In this document: piece by piece, positions 33,138 through 41,855 of the stretch
Position numbering within the stretch: the stretch's first letter is position 1
How the letters are laid out: every line of letters begins with the position of its first letter
From: Bacillus spizizenii TU-B-10
GTDB lineage: Bacteria; Bacillota; Bacilli; Bacillales; Bacillaceae
Assembly: GCF_000227465.1 (NCBI RefSeq)
Contig: NC_016047.1
Location: 697,001 to 761,000 of the forward strand
DNA: 64,000 bases
Reading direction: 5' to 3'
Notes under the pieces: generated by a model
The model's input: only the letters and a program-made list of their open reading frames with translations
Told to the model about the DNA's origin: nothing
Database searches by the model: none
Made by a program: the position numbers and the translations under genes

Positions 33138-33700
33138 CCCGTGAGAATATAAAACGTACAGCCGTTCGCCAATTTAATGAACTTGGCTACGAGGGAGTCA
33201 AAATGGCACATATTGCAAAAGAATTGGGAATTCGGAAACAATCTCTGTCCTACCATTTCTCGACAAAGAAGGATCTGCTGATGGAAGTATACCCCGAGAT
33301 TGTTGAAGAAGAAGTAGCGTTTATCAATGATTTTTTTGAATCCCGAAAGCATTTGCCAGCCAAGAATCTTATATATGATTTTTTAAAAGAAACGCAGGTG
33401 CGCTTTCATGCTATGCCCAATGTAGCCTTTTTGCAGGCGATGTCGTTTAAGGCTCCTGCTGAAGTAAGTGACTTTATTTCAGCCCAGTACCTGATGTTTC
33501 TGCATGCTTTGAAAAGCCGGGTTGCACTTGTTTTTAAAGAATCGGACATCACCTGTCCGCCCGAGAAGTGTGCGATAGCCTTCATCACTCTTTTTGACGG
33601 TCTGAACATTCAGCTGGTATACGAGAATAAACAATCATTTGAGCGATCTTTAGAGATTTCCTTCGATATTTTTTGGCGAGGGCTGAAGGCGAAAACTTGA
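33134..33700 (+). CDS. TetR-family repressor of the adjacent MFS exporter
   Basis: A 188-residue TetR protein. The helix-turn-helix is NIKRTAVRQFNELGYEGVKMAHIAKELGIRKQSLSYHFSTKKDLLMEVY. The C-terminal domain has a cysteine-containing SDITCPPEKCA loop. The start is GTG overlapping the exporter's stop, with GGGAGGG nine bases before. It probably binds the two CTGAC-N4-GTCAG sites before the exporter and is released by a drug-like ligand. Confidence 0.87.
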   Translation: MTRENIKRTAVRQFNELGYEGVKMAHIAKELGIRKQSLSYHFSTKKDLLMEVYPEIVEEEVAFINDFFESRKHLPAKNLIYDFLKETQVRFHAMPNVAFLQAMSFKAPAEVSDFISAQYLMFLHALKSRVALVFKESDITCPPEKCAIAFITLFDGLNIQLVYENKQSFERSLEISFDIFWRGLKAKT

Positions 33701-33703
33701 AAA

Positions 33704-33730
33704 ATACCAAGGGCGAACAGCCCTTGGTAT
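33704..33730 (-). terminator. Terminator of vmlR, shared with the tetR end
   Basis: An 11-bp perfect stem, ATACCAAGGGC / GCCCTTGGTAT, 5-base loop. The U run (TTTTTC) is on the minus strand. Confidence 0.8.
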
Positions 33731-33740
33731 CCCTTACACG

Positions 33741-35369
33741 CTACTGATCCAGCTCTTTCATTCGTTTCGTAAGCTCATTGAAAGCCTGATCAAGCTCCTC
33801 GTACTCTTTATCATTCGGCGTCATAAAACTGAGCTTTCCCAGCACTTCTTGTCTTTCTGTTTCAAGCTTTAAACGAAGCTCTTCCCGGTCATTTCTTTCT
33901 GATGGAACGTCACTCAATTGCTTTTCGATGCCATTGTCCGAGATGACGAGTTTACTGTTTGTTGTTTTTTCGAGAAAGTATCGGTCATGTGAAACCGCCA
34001 GCAATGTGCCGCTATAGTGTGACAGTGTTTCTTCCAGTTGTTCGCGTGACGGCAGGTCGAGATGGTTTGTCGGCTCATCTAAAATCAGCACGTCTTTCTC
34101 CTCCAGAATATATGCCATCAGCTTGACCTTTACACGTTCACCCATACTCATATGCTTGATTGGCTCAGTCCATTGGGAAGCAGTAAAACCTAAGTGCCTC
34201 ATCAGACTTTGAACGTGCCCTCTTGCTTTGTATGTTTCATTCTCAAATAACTCTTCCGGTGTTTGTTCTAAAGGTAAATCAAACACCTCCTGCGTTAAAT
34301 AGCCGATATTTGCGGACGGTGACACCCACACACTTCCCTCAGCGGTTTCCTGTCCCAGAATGATTTTCAGTAATGTTGTTTTTCCGCTGCCATTGGGGCC
34401 TATGATCGCAACCTTTTCGCCGTGCTGAATTGTAAAATGTGCGTTTTTAAACAGGGTTCTTTCGCCAAAAGCCTTCGTTACATGCTGAACTTCTAAAAAA
34501 CGTTTTCCTGTTTTTTTGGTTGTATCAATTGAAAAGCGGACAGTATATTTCGGCTCAACGGGTTCCGCCTTTACTTTTTCCAGTTCTTGTTCAAGCCGCT
34601 TCTGCTTAGATTTAACCTGGGCATCCGTACGCTTCGCTTTTACACGGTGATATTCTTTAAACCCTTCCTTTTTCGTCGATTGGGCGTGGGCTTTTTCCGA
34701 CCATGAAGCAAGCTCATTCATTTGTGCTTCAATCCGTTCAACCATTTTTTGCTGCTTTTCATATTCACGCTGCTGGGCGAGTCTTTTCTTTTCTCGGTAC
34801 TTCATATACCCAGAGTAATTTCCTTTGAATTCAATCAGGGTTTGAGCTTCAAGCGACCATATTTTTGTTGCAGCTTCGTCTAAAAAATAACGATCATGGG
34901 AAACAAGAATCACAGTGCCTCTATAACTTTTCAGCTGTTGAATGAGAAATTGCAAGCTTTCTTTATCAAGGTGGTTTGTCGGTTCATCTAATAGTAAAAG
35001 ATCTGCATCCTCTGATAGTCCTTTCGCCAGCCGTGCTTTCAGTTTTTCACCGCCGCTTAACTGTTGGAAATCCCGGACGGGCACACGCCATTTCTCCAGT
35101 AATTTCTTTTCGGCAGGCGTCTGATCCGCAAAGCAATACGACGCGGTTTCCTGTTCAACCAACGTCATTTTTAACTCCTGCCGAAGGATTTGTCCCTGTG
35201 CAGGAGTTAAGTCATTGTGTATGAGGTGCAGCAGCGTAGATTTCCCAGCGCCATTTTTGCCGATAATCCCAATGATATCTCCCTGCTGAATACTGGCATT
35301 TACGTTTTTAAAAACAGTCATATCCTTCACTTCATAGCTGACATTTGTTAATGTTACGATCTCTTTCAT
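33741..35369 (-). CDS. vmlR: ABC-F ribosome protection protein VmlR
   Basis: A 542-residue ABC-F protein with two ATPase domains and no membrane part. Walker A: GIIGKNGAGKSTLL and AIIGPNGSGKTTLL. Signatures: LSGGEKLKARLA and MSMGERVKVKLM. Walker B: LLLLDEPTNHLD and VLILDEPTNHLD. The interdomain linker (about residues 185-290) is long and charged, as needed to reach the peptidyl transferase centre. VmlR (ExpZ) gives resistance to virginiamycin M, lincosamides and pleuromutilins by displacing them from the ribosome. An attenuator leader of about 200 nt precedes it. A C-terminal helical tail (490-542) is present. Confidence 0.93.
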   Translation of the reverse strand: MKEIVTLTNVSYEVKDMTVFKNVNASIQQGDIIGIIGKNGAGKSTLLHLIHNDLTPAQGQILRQELKMTLVEQETASYCFADQTPAEKKLLEKWRVPVRDFQQLSGGEKLKARLAKGLSEDADLLLLDEPTNHLDKESLQFLIQQLKSYRGTVILVSHDRYFLDEAATKIWSLEAQTLIEFKGNYSGYMKYREKKRLAQQREYEKQQKMVERIEAQMNELASWSEKAHAQSTKKEGFKEYHRVKAKRTDAQVKSKQKRLEQELEKVKAEPVEPKYTVRFSIDTTKKTGKRFLEVQHVTKAFGERTLFKNAHFTIQHGEKVAIIGPNGSGKTTLLKIILGQETAEGSVWVSPSANIGYLTQEVFDLPLEQTPEELFENETYKARGHVQSLMRHLGFTASQWTEPIKHMSMGERVKVKLMAYILEEKDVLILDEPTNHLDLPSREQLEETLSHYSGTLLAVSHDRYFLEKTTNSKLVISDNGIEKQLSDVPSERNDREELRLKLETERQEVLGKLSFMTPNDKEYEELDQAFNELTKRMKELDQ

Positions 35370-35394
35370 TCATATCCCTCGCTTTAAAGGGAGA

Positions 35395-35610
35395 ATAAAA
35401 AAATCCTCCCAAATGTGTTGGAAGGATTAGCCGCGCCGTTGCATGATCAAATAAGCTATTATTCATAAATAGCAATGTCGTATATATAGAAAATGGGCAG
35501 ACTAATCCTATTTTTTCTGATTTGAAATATTGATTTCAAACGGTAAAAATAAGATTAGTTAATCATTGTCCACCCATCATCCCTTCTTGTTTTGATTACA
35601 CGCACTATAG
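35395..35610 (-). promoter_or_regulatory. vmlR leader: promoter, tiny upstream frames and attenuator
   Basis: A TATAGT -10 lies near 35608-35613 (minus strand). The leader has two very short frames: ATG ATT AAC TAA (35566-35555) and ATG ATG GGT GGA CAA TGA (35580-35563). Four mutually exclusive segments follow: CTAATC (35558-35553), AGGATTAG (35509-35502), CTAATCCTTCC (35430-35420) and GGGAGGATT (35410-35402) with a T run. Segments 3-4 make the terminator and 2-3 the antiterminator. vmlR in B. subtilis is known to be induced by its antibiotics through leader attenuation. Confidence 0.8.
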
Positions 35611-35658
35611 CATAACTTCAAATTCAAAAGCAAAGGTCATTTGTCATTTCTTTTCATT

Positions 35659-35693
35659 AAAAAACTCCTGCTCTCATTTCTGAGGCAGGAGCT
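35659..35693 (-). terminator. Terminator of ydgF
   Basis: On the minus strand GCTCCTGCCTC / GAGAGCAGGAGT pairs with one irregularity, followed by TTTTTT, directly after the ydgF stop. Confidence 0.8.
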
Positions 35694-35700
35694 GCGAATC

Positions 35701-37077
35701 TTATTGATGCTTCGCTTTTCTCACTTTATAAATCACAATCAGCAAAATAAACCAAACCGGCGTGACAAATAAGGAAACACGAGTATCCTGAGCCAATGCC
35801 AGCACAACTAGGATAAACGCCAGGAACGCAAGAATCAGGTAATTTGTAAACGGATAAAGCGGAAGCTTAAACTTGTTTGTTTTTGCTAATTCAGGTCTTG
35901 TTTTACGGTATTTCATATGGCAGATGACCGTAATACCCCAAATATAGATAAAGCAGACGGTTGAAATGCTTGTGATCAGGGTGAATACGCCTTCTGGCAT
36001 GATGTAGTTTAACGTAACACCGATTAAAATCACGATAGCTGAAAAGAATAACGCATTTCTAGGTACTTTACGCGGAGTCAGTTTCGCCATTGATTCAGGC
36101 GCATTATGATCTTTCGCAAGGGAATAGACCATACGGCTTGTACTGAATACAGCGCTATTGCATGCTGAAGCAGCGGATGTCAATACAACAAAGTTGATAA
36201 TGCTTGCTGCCCCGACGATGCCAACCGCGACAAACACCTGTACGAATGGGCTCTCGCTGGGATTGATGACATTCCAAGGATAGATACTCATAATCACGAG
36301 AAGAGCACCGATATAGAAAAGCAACACCCGGACAGGGATATTGTTGATCGCCTTAGGGATTACTTTTTCAGGGTTTTCTGTTTCACCGGCTGTCAGTCCG
36401 ACCAGCTCAATGCCGACAAAGGCAAACACAACCATCTGGAACGATAGGATAAACCCGTGCATGCCATTCGGGAACATACCTCCGTGGCTCCAGAGATTTG
36501 TGAAACTGGAGACCCCAGTGCTTGTGGAAAAACCTTTAAATATCATCACAAGGCCAATGACGATCAGTGCCAAAATGGCAATGACTTTAATTAACGCAAA
36601 CCAAAATTCTAATTCTCCAAAAAGCTTGACGGTTGCCAGGTTCATTATCAGTAATATGATCAGAGCGATTAAGCCGGGCACCCATTGCGGCACACCCGGG
36701 AGCCAATATTGAGTGTAGAGCCCGACGGCTGTCAGATCAGCCATTGCAATCGAAATCCAGCAGAACCAATAGGTCCAGCCGGTGATAAAGGCTGCCATAT
36801 CGCCTAAATAGTCTTGTACAAAATCAACAAAAGAGTGATAGTTCAAATTCGATAACAGCAATTCACCCAGAGATCTCATAATTAAAAAGCAAATGATCCC
36901 TGTGATCATGTAAGCAAATAGAATCGACGGTCCGGCAAAATGAATCGATTTTCCTGAGCCGAGAAATAAGCCCGTTCCAATGGCCCCGCCGATGGCGATG
37001 AGCTGGATGTGCCTGTTTTTCAAGCCTCTCTCCAATTTTTGCTGATTTATATTGTCTTTCGTCATGTCGTCTGTCAC
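35701..37077 (-). CDS. ydgF: Amino acid permease YdgF (APC family)
   Basis: A 458-residue permease with twelve helices. The signature HIQLIAIGGAIGTGLFLGSGKSIHFAGPSILFAYMI and the later GIELVGLTAGETENPEKVIPKAI are those of the AAT/GABA-permease group, close to AapA, RocE and GabP. Substrate specificity is not clear. The GTG at 37077 has TGGAGG ten bases upstream; the open frame extends to 37119 without a ribosome site. Confidence 0.87.
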   Translation of the reverse strand: MTDDMTKDNINQQKLERGLKNRHIQLIAIGGAIGTGLFLGSGKSIHFAGPSILFAYMITGIICFLIMRSLGELLLSNLNYHSFVDFVQDYLGDMAAFITGWTYWFCWISIAMADLTAVGLYTQYWLPGVPQWVPGLIALIILLIMNLATVKLFGELEFWFALIKVIAILALIVIGLVMIFKGFSTSTGVSSFTNLWSHGGMFPNGMHGFILSFQMVVFAFVGIELVGLTAGETENPEKVIPKAINNIPVRVLLFYIGALLVIMSIYPWNVINPSESPFVQVFVAVGIVGAASIINFVVLTSAASACNSAVFSTSRMVYSLAKDHNAPESMAKLTPRKVPRNALFFSAIVILIGVTLNYIMPEGVFTLITSISTVCFIYIWGITVICHMKYRKTRPELAKTNKFKLPLYPFTNYLILAFLAFILVVLALAQDTRVSLFVTPVWFILLIVIYKVRKAKHQ

Positions 37078-37216
37078 TTTGTGTGTTCCTCCATTGAAAA
37101 TTGTTTGTTGAGTCAGCAATATATTTTTAATGATTATTATAACACTAAAATTTCTATCTTTTTTACTATACAGGAAATATGAATAGAAATTTTAATGTTT
37201 TTGAACGACATCATAA

Positions 37217-37242
37217 AAAGCGGCTCACTTAGGAGCCGCTTT
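37217..37242 (-). terminator. Terminator of dinB
   Basis: AAAGCGGCTC / GAGCCGCTTT with a 6-base loop, just past the dinB stop. Confidence 0.8.
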
Positions 37243-37245
37243 CTT

Positions 37246-37764
37246 TTATGCCATTTCTGTTTTTTTCATATACAGGTAGAGCCCATAATCTGTCGGAGCG
37301 GATGGGTAGCCTGTCTGCCGCAGCATTGCTGTGATATTGCCGCGGTGGTAAGTCCCGTGATTGACAACGTGGGGAACCAGCTCAGAAACAGTCGTTTTCA
37401 TGATTCCGCCTGAGGGGTTTTGAATCTGAAGGGGCTTATTGAGCTGTTCTTTTTGCTGTAAAAATAATGTATAGCGCTCGGATAACGTCAGAAACAGGGC
37501 TTCCATTTCCTCCATTTCTTTTGCCTCTGTCTGTTCTTTGAGCTGTTCAGCTAATGCCAAAGCATCGGTCATGCTTTGGCCGGAAAACACTTCAATCCAG
37601 CCGAGATCAGAAAGATAAACATGAGACAACACATGGGATATCGACGGAAACACGCTTTGAATTTCTTGGCGATATACTTCTTTTGGAAGCTCTTTTAATC
37701 GGTTGAATATTTGCTGATTGGCCCAGACGTTATATTCATACAATTGTAATGAAAAATCTGACAT
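37246..37764 (-). CDS. dinB: DNA damage-inducible protein DinB
   Basis: A 172-residue four-helix-bundle protein of the DinB/YfiT metal-binding superfamily (not the E. coli polymerase DinB). Metal-site histidines are seen in SHVLSHVYLSDLGW and VPHVVNHGTYHRGNITAMLRQTGY. Related proteins are thiol transferases such as bacillithiol S-transferases. The gene is SOS-controlled: a perfect LexA box lies 40 bp upstream. AAAGGGG precedes the ATG. Confidence 0.9.
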   Translation of the reverse strand: MSDFSLQLYEYNVWANQQIFNRLKELPKEVYRQEIQSVFPSISHVLSHVYLSDLGWIEVFSGQSMTDALALAEQLKEQTEAKEMEEMEALFLTLSERYTLFLQQKEQLNKPLQIQNPSGGIMKTTVSELVPHVVNHGTYHRGNITAMLRQTGYPSAPTDYGLYLYMKKTEMA

Positions 37765-37804
37765 GTTAAATTTCCCCTTTCGTGTTTCTAACGTCTATTA
37801 TACA

Positions 37805-37818
37805 CGAACAAGCGTTCT
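37805..37818 (-). promoter_or_regulatory. LexA (SOS) box of dinB
   Basis: CGAACAAGCGTTCT matches the Bacillus LexA consensus CGAACRNRYGTTYC except at the last position. Confidence 0.88.
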
Positions 37819-37845
37819 TGGTAAGGTGTTCGTAAATAAAATATG

Positions 37846-37910
37846 TTGACAGATATAGTTTAGGGGAATAAACTAATTGGCATTGATCATAAAGTTTAGA
37901 GGGGTAAACT
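37846..37910 (+). promoter_or_regulatory. ydgGH promoter with two AGTTTA-N6-TAAACT operators
   Basis: TTGACA (37846-37851)-N17-TAAACT (37869-37874) is the likely promoter. AGTTTA-N6-TAAACT occurs at 37857-37874, over the -10, and at 37893-37910, just after the start point. Two identical dyads around a promoter suggest MarR-type autorepression by YdgG. Confidence 0.75.
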
Positions 37911-37927
37911 ATAATGAGGAGGGGAAG

Positions 37928-38389
37928 ATGTTGAATGAACAAAAGCTATGTCAGGCCATAAACCTGTTTGTGGAAGTATTACTTGAAGGGACAGAGTTTG
38001 TGCATCATGAAATCAATCAGGATGTCTTCAAGCATATCTCAAGGGAACAGGCAGACCTGTTAAAAATTTTAAAAGTCAAGGGCCCAACCTCTCCTGGCAG
38101 CCTAGCCATGTATCAAAATGTACATAAAAGCGCGATTTCTAACAGACTGAAAAAGCTGCTCGATAAGGGATTGGTTGAATGGGATGACTGTCCAGCGAAA
38201 AGTGATAAGCGCTCTAAGCTTATTAACATCACAACCAGCGGTGAAACCATATTGGAAGAATTAGATTCTGCCATTTTTAACGCTCTCAAAGAGCTGATCG
38301 ATGATATAGATGAGAAACACTTAAATTCTATCATAGAGATATTCACCATTCTAAAGAGCAAATTTAAAGGAGGAGATTCTGCAGAATGA
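37928..38389 (+). CDS. ydgG: MarR-family regulator YdgG
   Basis: A 153-residue MarR protein: winged helix at about residues 50-110 (SPGSLAMYQNVHKSAISNRLKKLLDKGLVEWDDCPAKSDKRSKLINIT). It overlaps the start of the MMPL transporter ydgH by four bases (ATGA). The upstream dyads point to autoregulation and control of ydgH. An in-frame upstream extension lacks a ribosome site; the ATG at 37928 follows GAGGAGGGG. Confidence 0.88.
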   Translation: MLNEQKLCQAINLFVEVLLEGTEFVHHEINQDVFKHISREQADLLKILKVKGPTSPGSLAMYQNVHKSAISNRLKKLLDKGLVEWDDCPAKSDKRSKLINITTSGETILEELDSAIFNALKELIDDIDEKHLNSIIEIFTILKSKFKGGDSAE

Positions 38390-41043
38390 GAGCAATCATC
38401 AAATTCAAGTGGGCAATTGCAGCGGTTATATTAGTACTTACCGTCGTTTTGAGTTTGTTTTCTCCGAACTTAACGGAGCTGGCCAATCAAAAGGGGCAGG
38501 CCCAGCTTCCTGCAGATGCTGTTTCAGAAAGAGCAAATGCCATTTTAAAACAAGCGGGAGAAGACAATAATTCGATCAGTATAGTCTTTACATTAGACCA
38601 CGCTTTGAAGGAAGAAACAGAGGATCAGCTCCGGACAATGATCGATAAAGTCAAAAAGATCGACGGTGTAGAAGAAGTAACGTCTCCTCTGACAGCGGAA
38701 AAAGAAGTCAAAGACCAATTGATTTCAAAAGACAAGAAAACGGTTCTCATTCCTGTCACGATTACAGGTTCTGATAAAAAAGCGGAAAAAATCGCGGATG
38801 ACATTTATACAATCGTTCCTGATGATGTGACGGCATATATTACGGGAGCCTCTCTTATCAATCAGGATTTCGCTCACAGCTCAGAGGAAGGGCTCAAGAA
38901 AACGGAAGTGATCACAGTCTGCTTGATCATTGGTTTACTGCTGATCGTGTTCCGATCTGTTGTGACGCCGTTTATCCCGATTGTGGTTGTCGGTTTCTCT
39001 TATCTGATCAGTCAATCCATACTGGGCATCCTTGTGTACAATGTTGATTTTCCTATCTCGACGTTTACGCAAACCTTCTTAGTCGCCATTCTGTTCGGGA
39101 TCGGAACAGATTACTGCATTCTTCTTCTGACCCGATTCCGTGAAGAGTTAGCAAACGGGCATGACAAAAAAGAAGCGGCGCTTATCGCTTACCGTACAGG
39201 GGGAAAAACCTTATTTATCAGCGGATTTGCGGTATTGATCGGATTTTCCGCCTTAGGATTTGCGAAGTTTGCGATTTTCCAATCCGCAGTGGGAGTCGCA
39301 GTTGGAGTCGGAATTCTAATGATCATCCTCTACACATTGCTGCCATTATTTATGGTAACGCTGGGTGAAAAATTATTTTGGCCTTCTAAGAAAGTGCTGT
39401 CGCACAGTGACAACAAATTATGGGCGTTTCTCGGCAGATATTCCGTTGTGCGTCCGTTTCTGTTTATTGTCATCACGGTGATTATCACGCTTCCGTTCAT
39501 TTTGACCTATGATGACCAGATTTCATTTGATTCGACTGCGGAAATCAGCAGCGATTATAAATCAGTAAAAGCTCTCGAGGCCATCAAGGATGGATTCGGT
39601 GAAGGGAAAGCGTTCCCGATCAATGTTGTCGTGAAAGGAGACAAGGATCTCACAACAGCTGATACAATCCCTTATCTCGGAAATATCAGCAAAGCGATCG
39701 AGAAAGTCGAGCATGTTGACTCTGTCATGACCATCACGCAGCCGACTGGTGAAAAAATCAAAGATTTATATATTGATAAACAGCTAGGCACGGTTTCAGA
39801 CGGACTGGATAAGACGGTAAAAGGAATCACCGATGTCCAAAGCGGTTTAACGGATATAGAAAACGGGTTGAATCAAATGGCGGGGCAAACCGGCTCAGCC
39901 TCAAATAGCAGGTCCGGCGGTTCACTGGGTGATGCGGCAGACGGATTGGGCAAAATCAATCAGCAGCTGCAGCTCGTGAGCAAACAGATTTCCCAAACCG
40001 GCAATACTGCGCAGACCGTGCAGCAGCTTACGGCAATCAGCGGACAGCTTGGACAGATTCAAACCGGACTTGAACAAGCGAACCAGCAGCTCTCAGGCCA
40101 GCAGGCAGAAGCTGGAACGCTGACAGAAAGCCTGAAGAAGCTTGCCGGGGGCGTGAAGAGTGCTAATGATGGCCTGACGAAAATCTCTGACGGCATTACA
40201 GCTTCCAGTGATATGTTAGAGGACATGAGCAAAAGCTCAACCGTAAGGAATACAGGCATATTCATTCCTGATCAAGTAATGAAGGATAAAGACTTTAAGA
40301 AGTCAATTGACCAATATTCCTTTGCAGACGGCAAAGGCGTGCAATTAAGCGTCGTCCTGGACTCAAATCCTTATTCAGAACAAGCCATTGCAACAATAAA
40401 CCAAATCAAAAAAGCTGTAGCAAACGAAGTTGACGGCACTCCTCTCGAGGATGCACAGATCGTATACGGCGGGGTCACGAGTGTGAATGCAGACTTAAAA
40501 GAGCTGTCTACAACGGACTTCTCCAGAACAATGGTGATCATGATTATTGGCCTGTTTATCGTGTTAACGATTTTGTTCCGTTCAATGATCATGCCGATTT
40601 ATATGATCGCGTCACTGCTGCTGACGTACTATACGTCGATATCCATAACAGAATTAATTTTTGTAAACGGCTTAGGAAACGCCGGCGTCAGCTGGGCAGT
40701 ACCGTTCTTCAGCTTTGTCATCTTGATCGCGTTAGGCGTAGATTATTCGATCTTCCTGCTGGACCGATTTAAGGAAGAGGTGCACCTTGGCATTGCGCAA
40801 GGTGTCGTCAGATCAATGAGCAAAATGGGATCCGTCATTATTACAGCGGCCATTATTTTGGCCGGAACGTTCGCAGCGATGATGCCTTCAGGCGTCAATA
40901 CGCTGATGCAGGTGGCAAGTGTCATTATTATCGGGCTGCTGCTTTACGGCCTTGTCATTCTTCCGCTCTTCATTCCGGCAATCATCATGACCTTTGGCGA
41001 AGGCAACTGGTGGCCGTTTGGCAGGAAGAAAATCAAAGAATAA
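38386..41043 (+). CDS. ydgH: MMPL/RND-family transporter YdgH
   Basis: An 885-residue MMPL protein: two membrane halves (FGIGTDYCILLLTRFREE; ALGVDYSIFLLDRFKEE, with the functional Asp-Tyr pairs) and two outside domains. The second outside domain, about residues 470-620, holds a Gln/Gly/Leu-rich coiled-coil-like insertion (QSGLTDIENGLNQMAGQ), common in Gram-positive MMPL proteins related to YhgE/EsaA-type exporters. The substrate is unknown. Translationally coupled to the MarR regulator ydgG. Confidence 0.92.
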   Translation: MRAIIKFKWAIAAVILVLTVVLSLFSPNLTELANQKGQAQLPADAVSERANAILKQAGEDNNSISIVFTLDHALKEETEDQLRTMIDKVKKIDGVEEVTSPLTAEKEVKDQLISKDKKTVLIPVTITGSDKKAEKIADDIYTIVPDDVTAYITGASLINQDFAHSSEEGLKKTEVITVCLIIGLLLIVFRSVVTPFIPIVVVGFSYLISQSILGILVYNVDFPISTFTQTFLVAILFGIGTDYCILLLTRFREELANGHDKKEAALIAYRTGGKTLFISGFAVLIGFSALGFAKFAIFQSAVGVAVGVGILMIILYTLLPLFMVTLGEKLFWPSKKVLSHSDNKLWAFLGRYSVVRPFLFIVITVIITLPFILTYDDQISFDSTAEISSDYKSVKALEAIKDGFGEGKAFPINVVVKGDKDLTTADTIPYLGNISKAIEKVEHVDSVMTITQPTGEKIKDLYIDKQLGTVSDGLDKTVKGITDVQSGLTDIENGLNQMAGQTGSASNSRSGGSLGDAADGLGKINQQLQLVSKQISQTGNTAQTVQQLTAISGQLGQIQTGLEQANQQLSGQQAEAGTLTESLKKLAGGVKSANDGLTKISDGITASSDMLEDMSKSSTVRNTGIFIPDQVMKDKDFKKSIDQYSFADGKGVQLSVVLDSNPYSEQAIATINQIKKAVANEVDGTPLEDAQIVYGGVTSVNADLKELSTTDFSRTMVIMIIGLFIVLTILFRSMIMPIYMIASLLLTYYTSISITELIFVNGLGNAGVSWAVPFFSFVILIALGVDYSIFLLDRFKEEVHLGIAQGVVRSMSKMGSVIITAAIILAGTFAAMMPSGVNTLMQVASVIIIGLLLYGLVILPLFIPAIIMTFGEGNWWPFGRKKIKE

Positions 41044-41051
41044 CAGAGAGA

Positions 41052-41083
41052 AGAGTGATGAATGATCATCACTCTTTTTTTTT
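41052..41083 (+). terminator. Terminator of ydgGH
   Basis: A 10-bp perfect stem, AGAGTGATGA / TCATCACTCT, 4-base loop, then T8. Confidence 0.9.
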
Positions 41084-41176
41084 ATGACTAAACGACAAAA
41101 TAAATATCAAGGATTAACTTCAGACGTGTTAACCAAAAAATAGGTCAGACGATTGAACGGCGGCTGTATTTAAAAT

Positions 41177-41207
41177 AAAGAGCCCGGAACATATTCCTGG
41201 GCTCTTT
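41177..41207 (-). terminator. Terminator of ydgI
   Basis: AAAGAGCCC / GGGCTCTTT flanks an imperfect loop; it sits immediately past the ydgI stop. Confidence 0.8.
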
Positions 41208-41210
41208 GTT

Positions 41211-41840
41211 TTATTTCCATTCTGCAATTGTATCAATCGGCAGACGGTAGGAAGCATAGCCTTCGTCTGCTGCTTTTCCGATAGAAAGAAGCATGACCGG
41301 TACATAACGTTCTTTATCTAATCCGAACGTTTCCGCGATGTTTTCTTTATCGTATCCGCCGATCGGGTTTGTATCGTAGCCGTGTGCACGTGCAGTCAGC
41401 ATCAGCTGCATGGAAACAAGACCTCCGTCAATCAGGATCGTTTCGCGGTTCACCTGTGCCGGAAGCTTTTCAAAATGAGCGGTCAGCGCGGCGATTTGTC
41501 TGTCTTTGACCTCCTGCGGCATGTAACCGAGTTCCACGGCTTTTGAATAGATTTCTTCTAAGTAGTCTGCATTGTTCATGTCTGCAAATACAGCAATGAC
41601 GGCAGATGATGTTGTGACTTGAGTTTGGTTAAAGCTTGCAAGCGGTGCGAGCTTTTCTTTTCCTTCCGGGCTGTCAATGACGAGAAAACGCCATGGCTGC
41701 GCGTTGACAGAAGATGGAGCAGTTGTTGCTTCTTCTAAGATTTCTGTCATTTCTTCTTTGCTGATTTTCACTGTCGGATCATAGTTGCGAATAGAACGGC
41801 GGCCTTTCATAATCTCCATAAAATCGTTTGTTTTGATCAT
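41211..41840 (-). CDS. ydgI: Nitroreductase YdgI
   Basis: A 209-residue FMN nitroreductase: MKGRRSIRNYDPTVKISKEEM, then TTAPSSVNAQPWRFLVIDSPEGKEKLAP. The C-terminal GYDTNPIGGYDKENIAETFG fits the YdgI/DrgA type that reduces nitro compounds or quinones with NAD(P)H. It is cotranscribed behind the MarR regulator ydgJ with 15 bases between, so probable ligand-dependent control. AGAGGAG precedes the ATG. Confidence 0.9.
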   Translation of the reverse strand: MIKTNDFMEIMKGRRSIRNYDPTVKISKEEMTEILEEATTAPSSVNAQPWRFLVIDSPEGKEKLAPLASFNQTQVTTSSAVIAVFADMNNADYLEEIYSKAVELGYMPQEVKDRQIAALTAHFEKLPAQVNRETILIDGGLVSMQLMLTARAHGYDTNPIGGYDKENIAETFGLDKERYVPVMLLSIGKAADEGYASYRLPIDTIAEWK

Positions 41841-41855
41841 GTTGATACACTCCTC

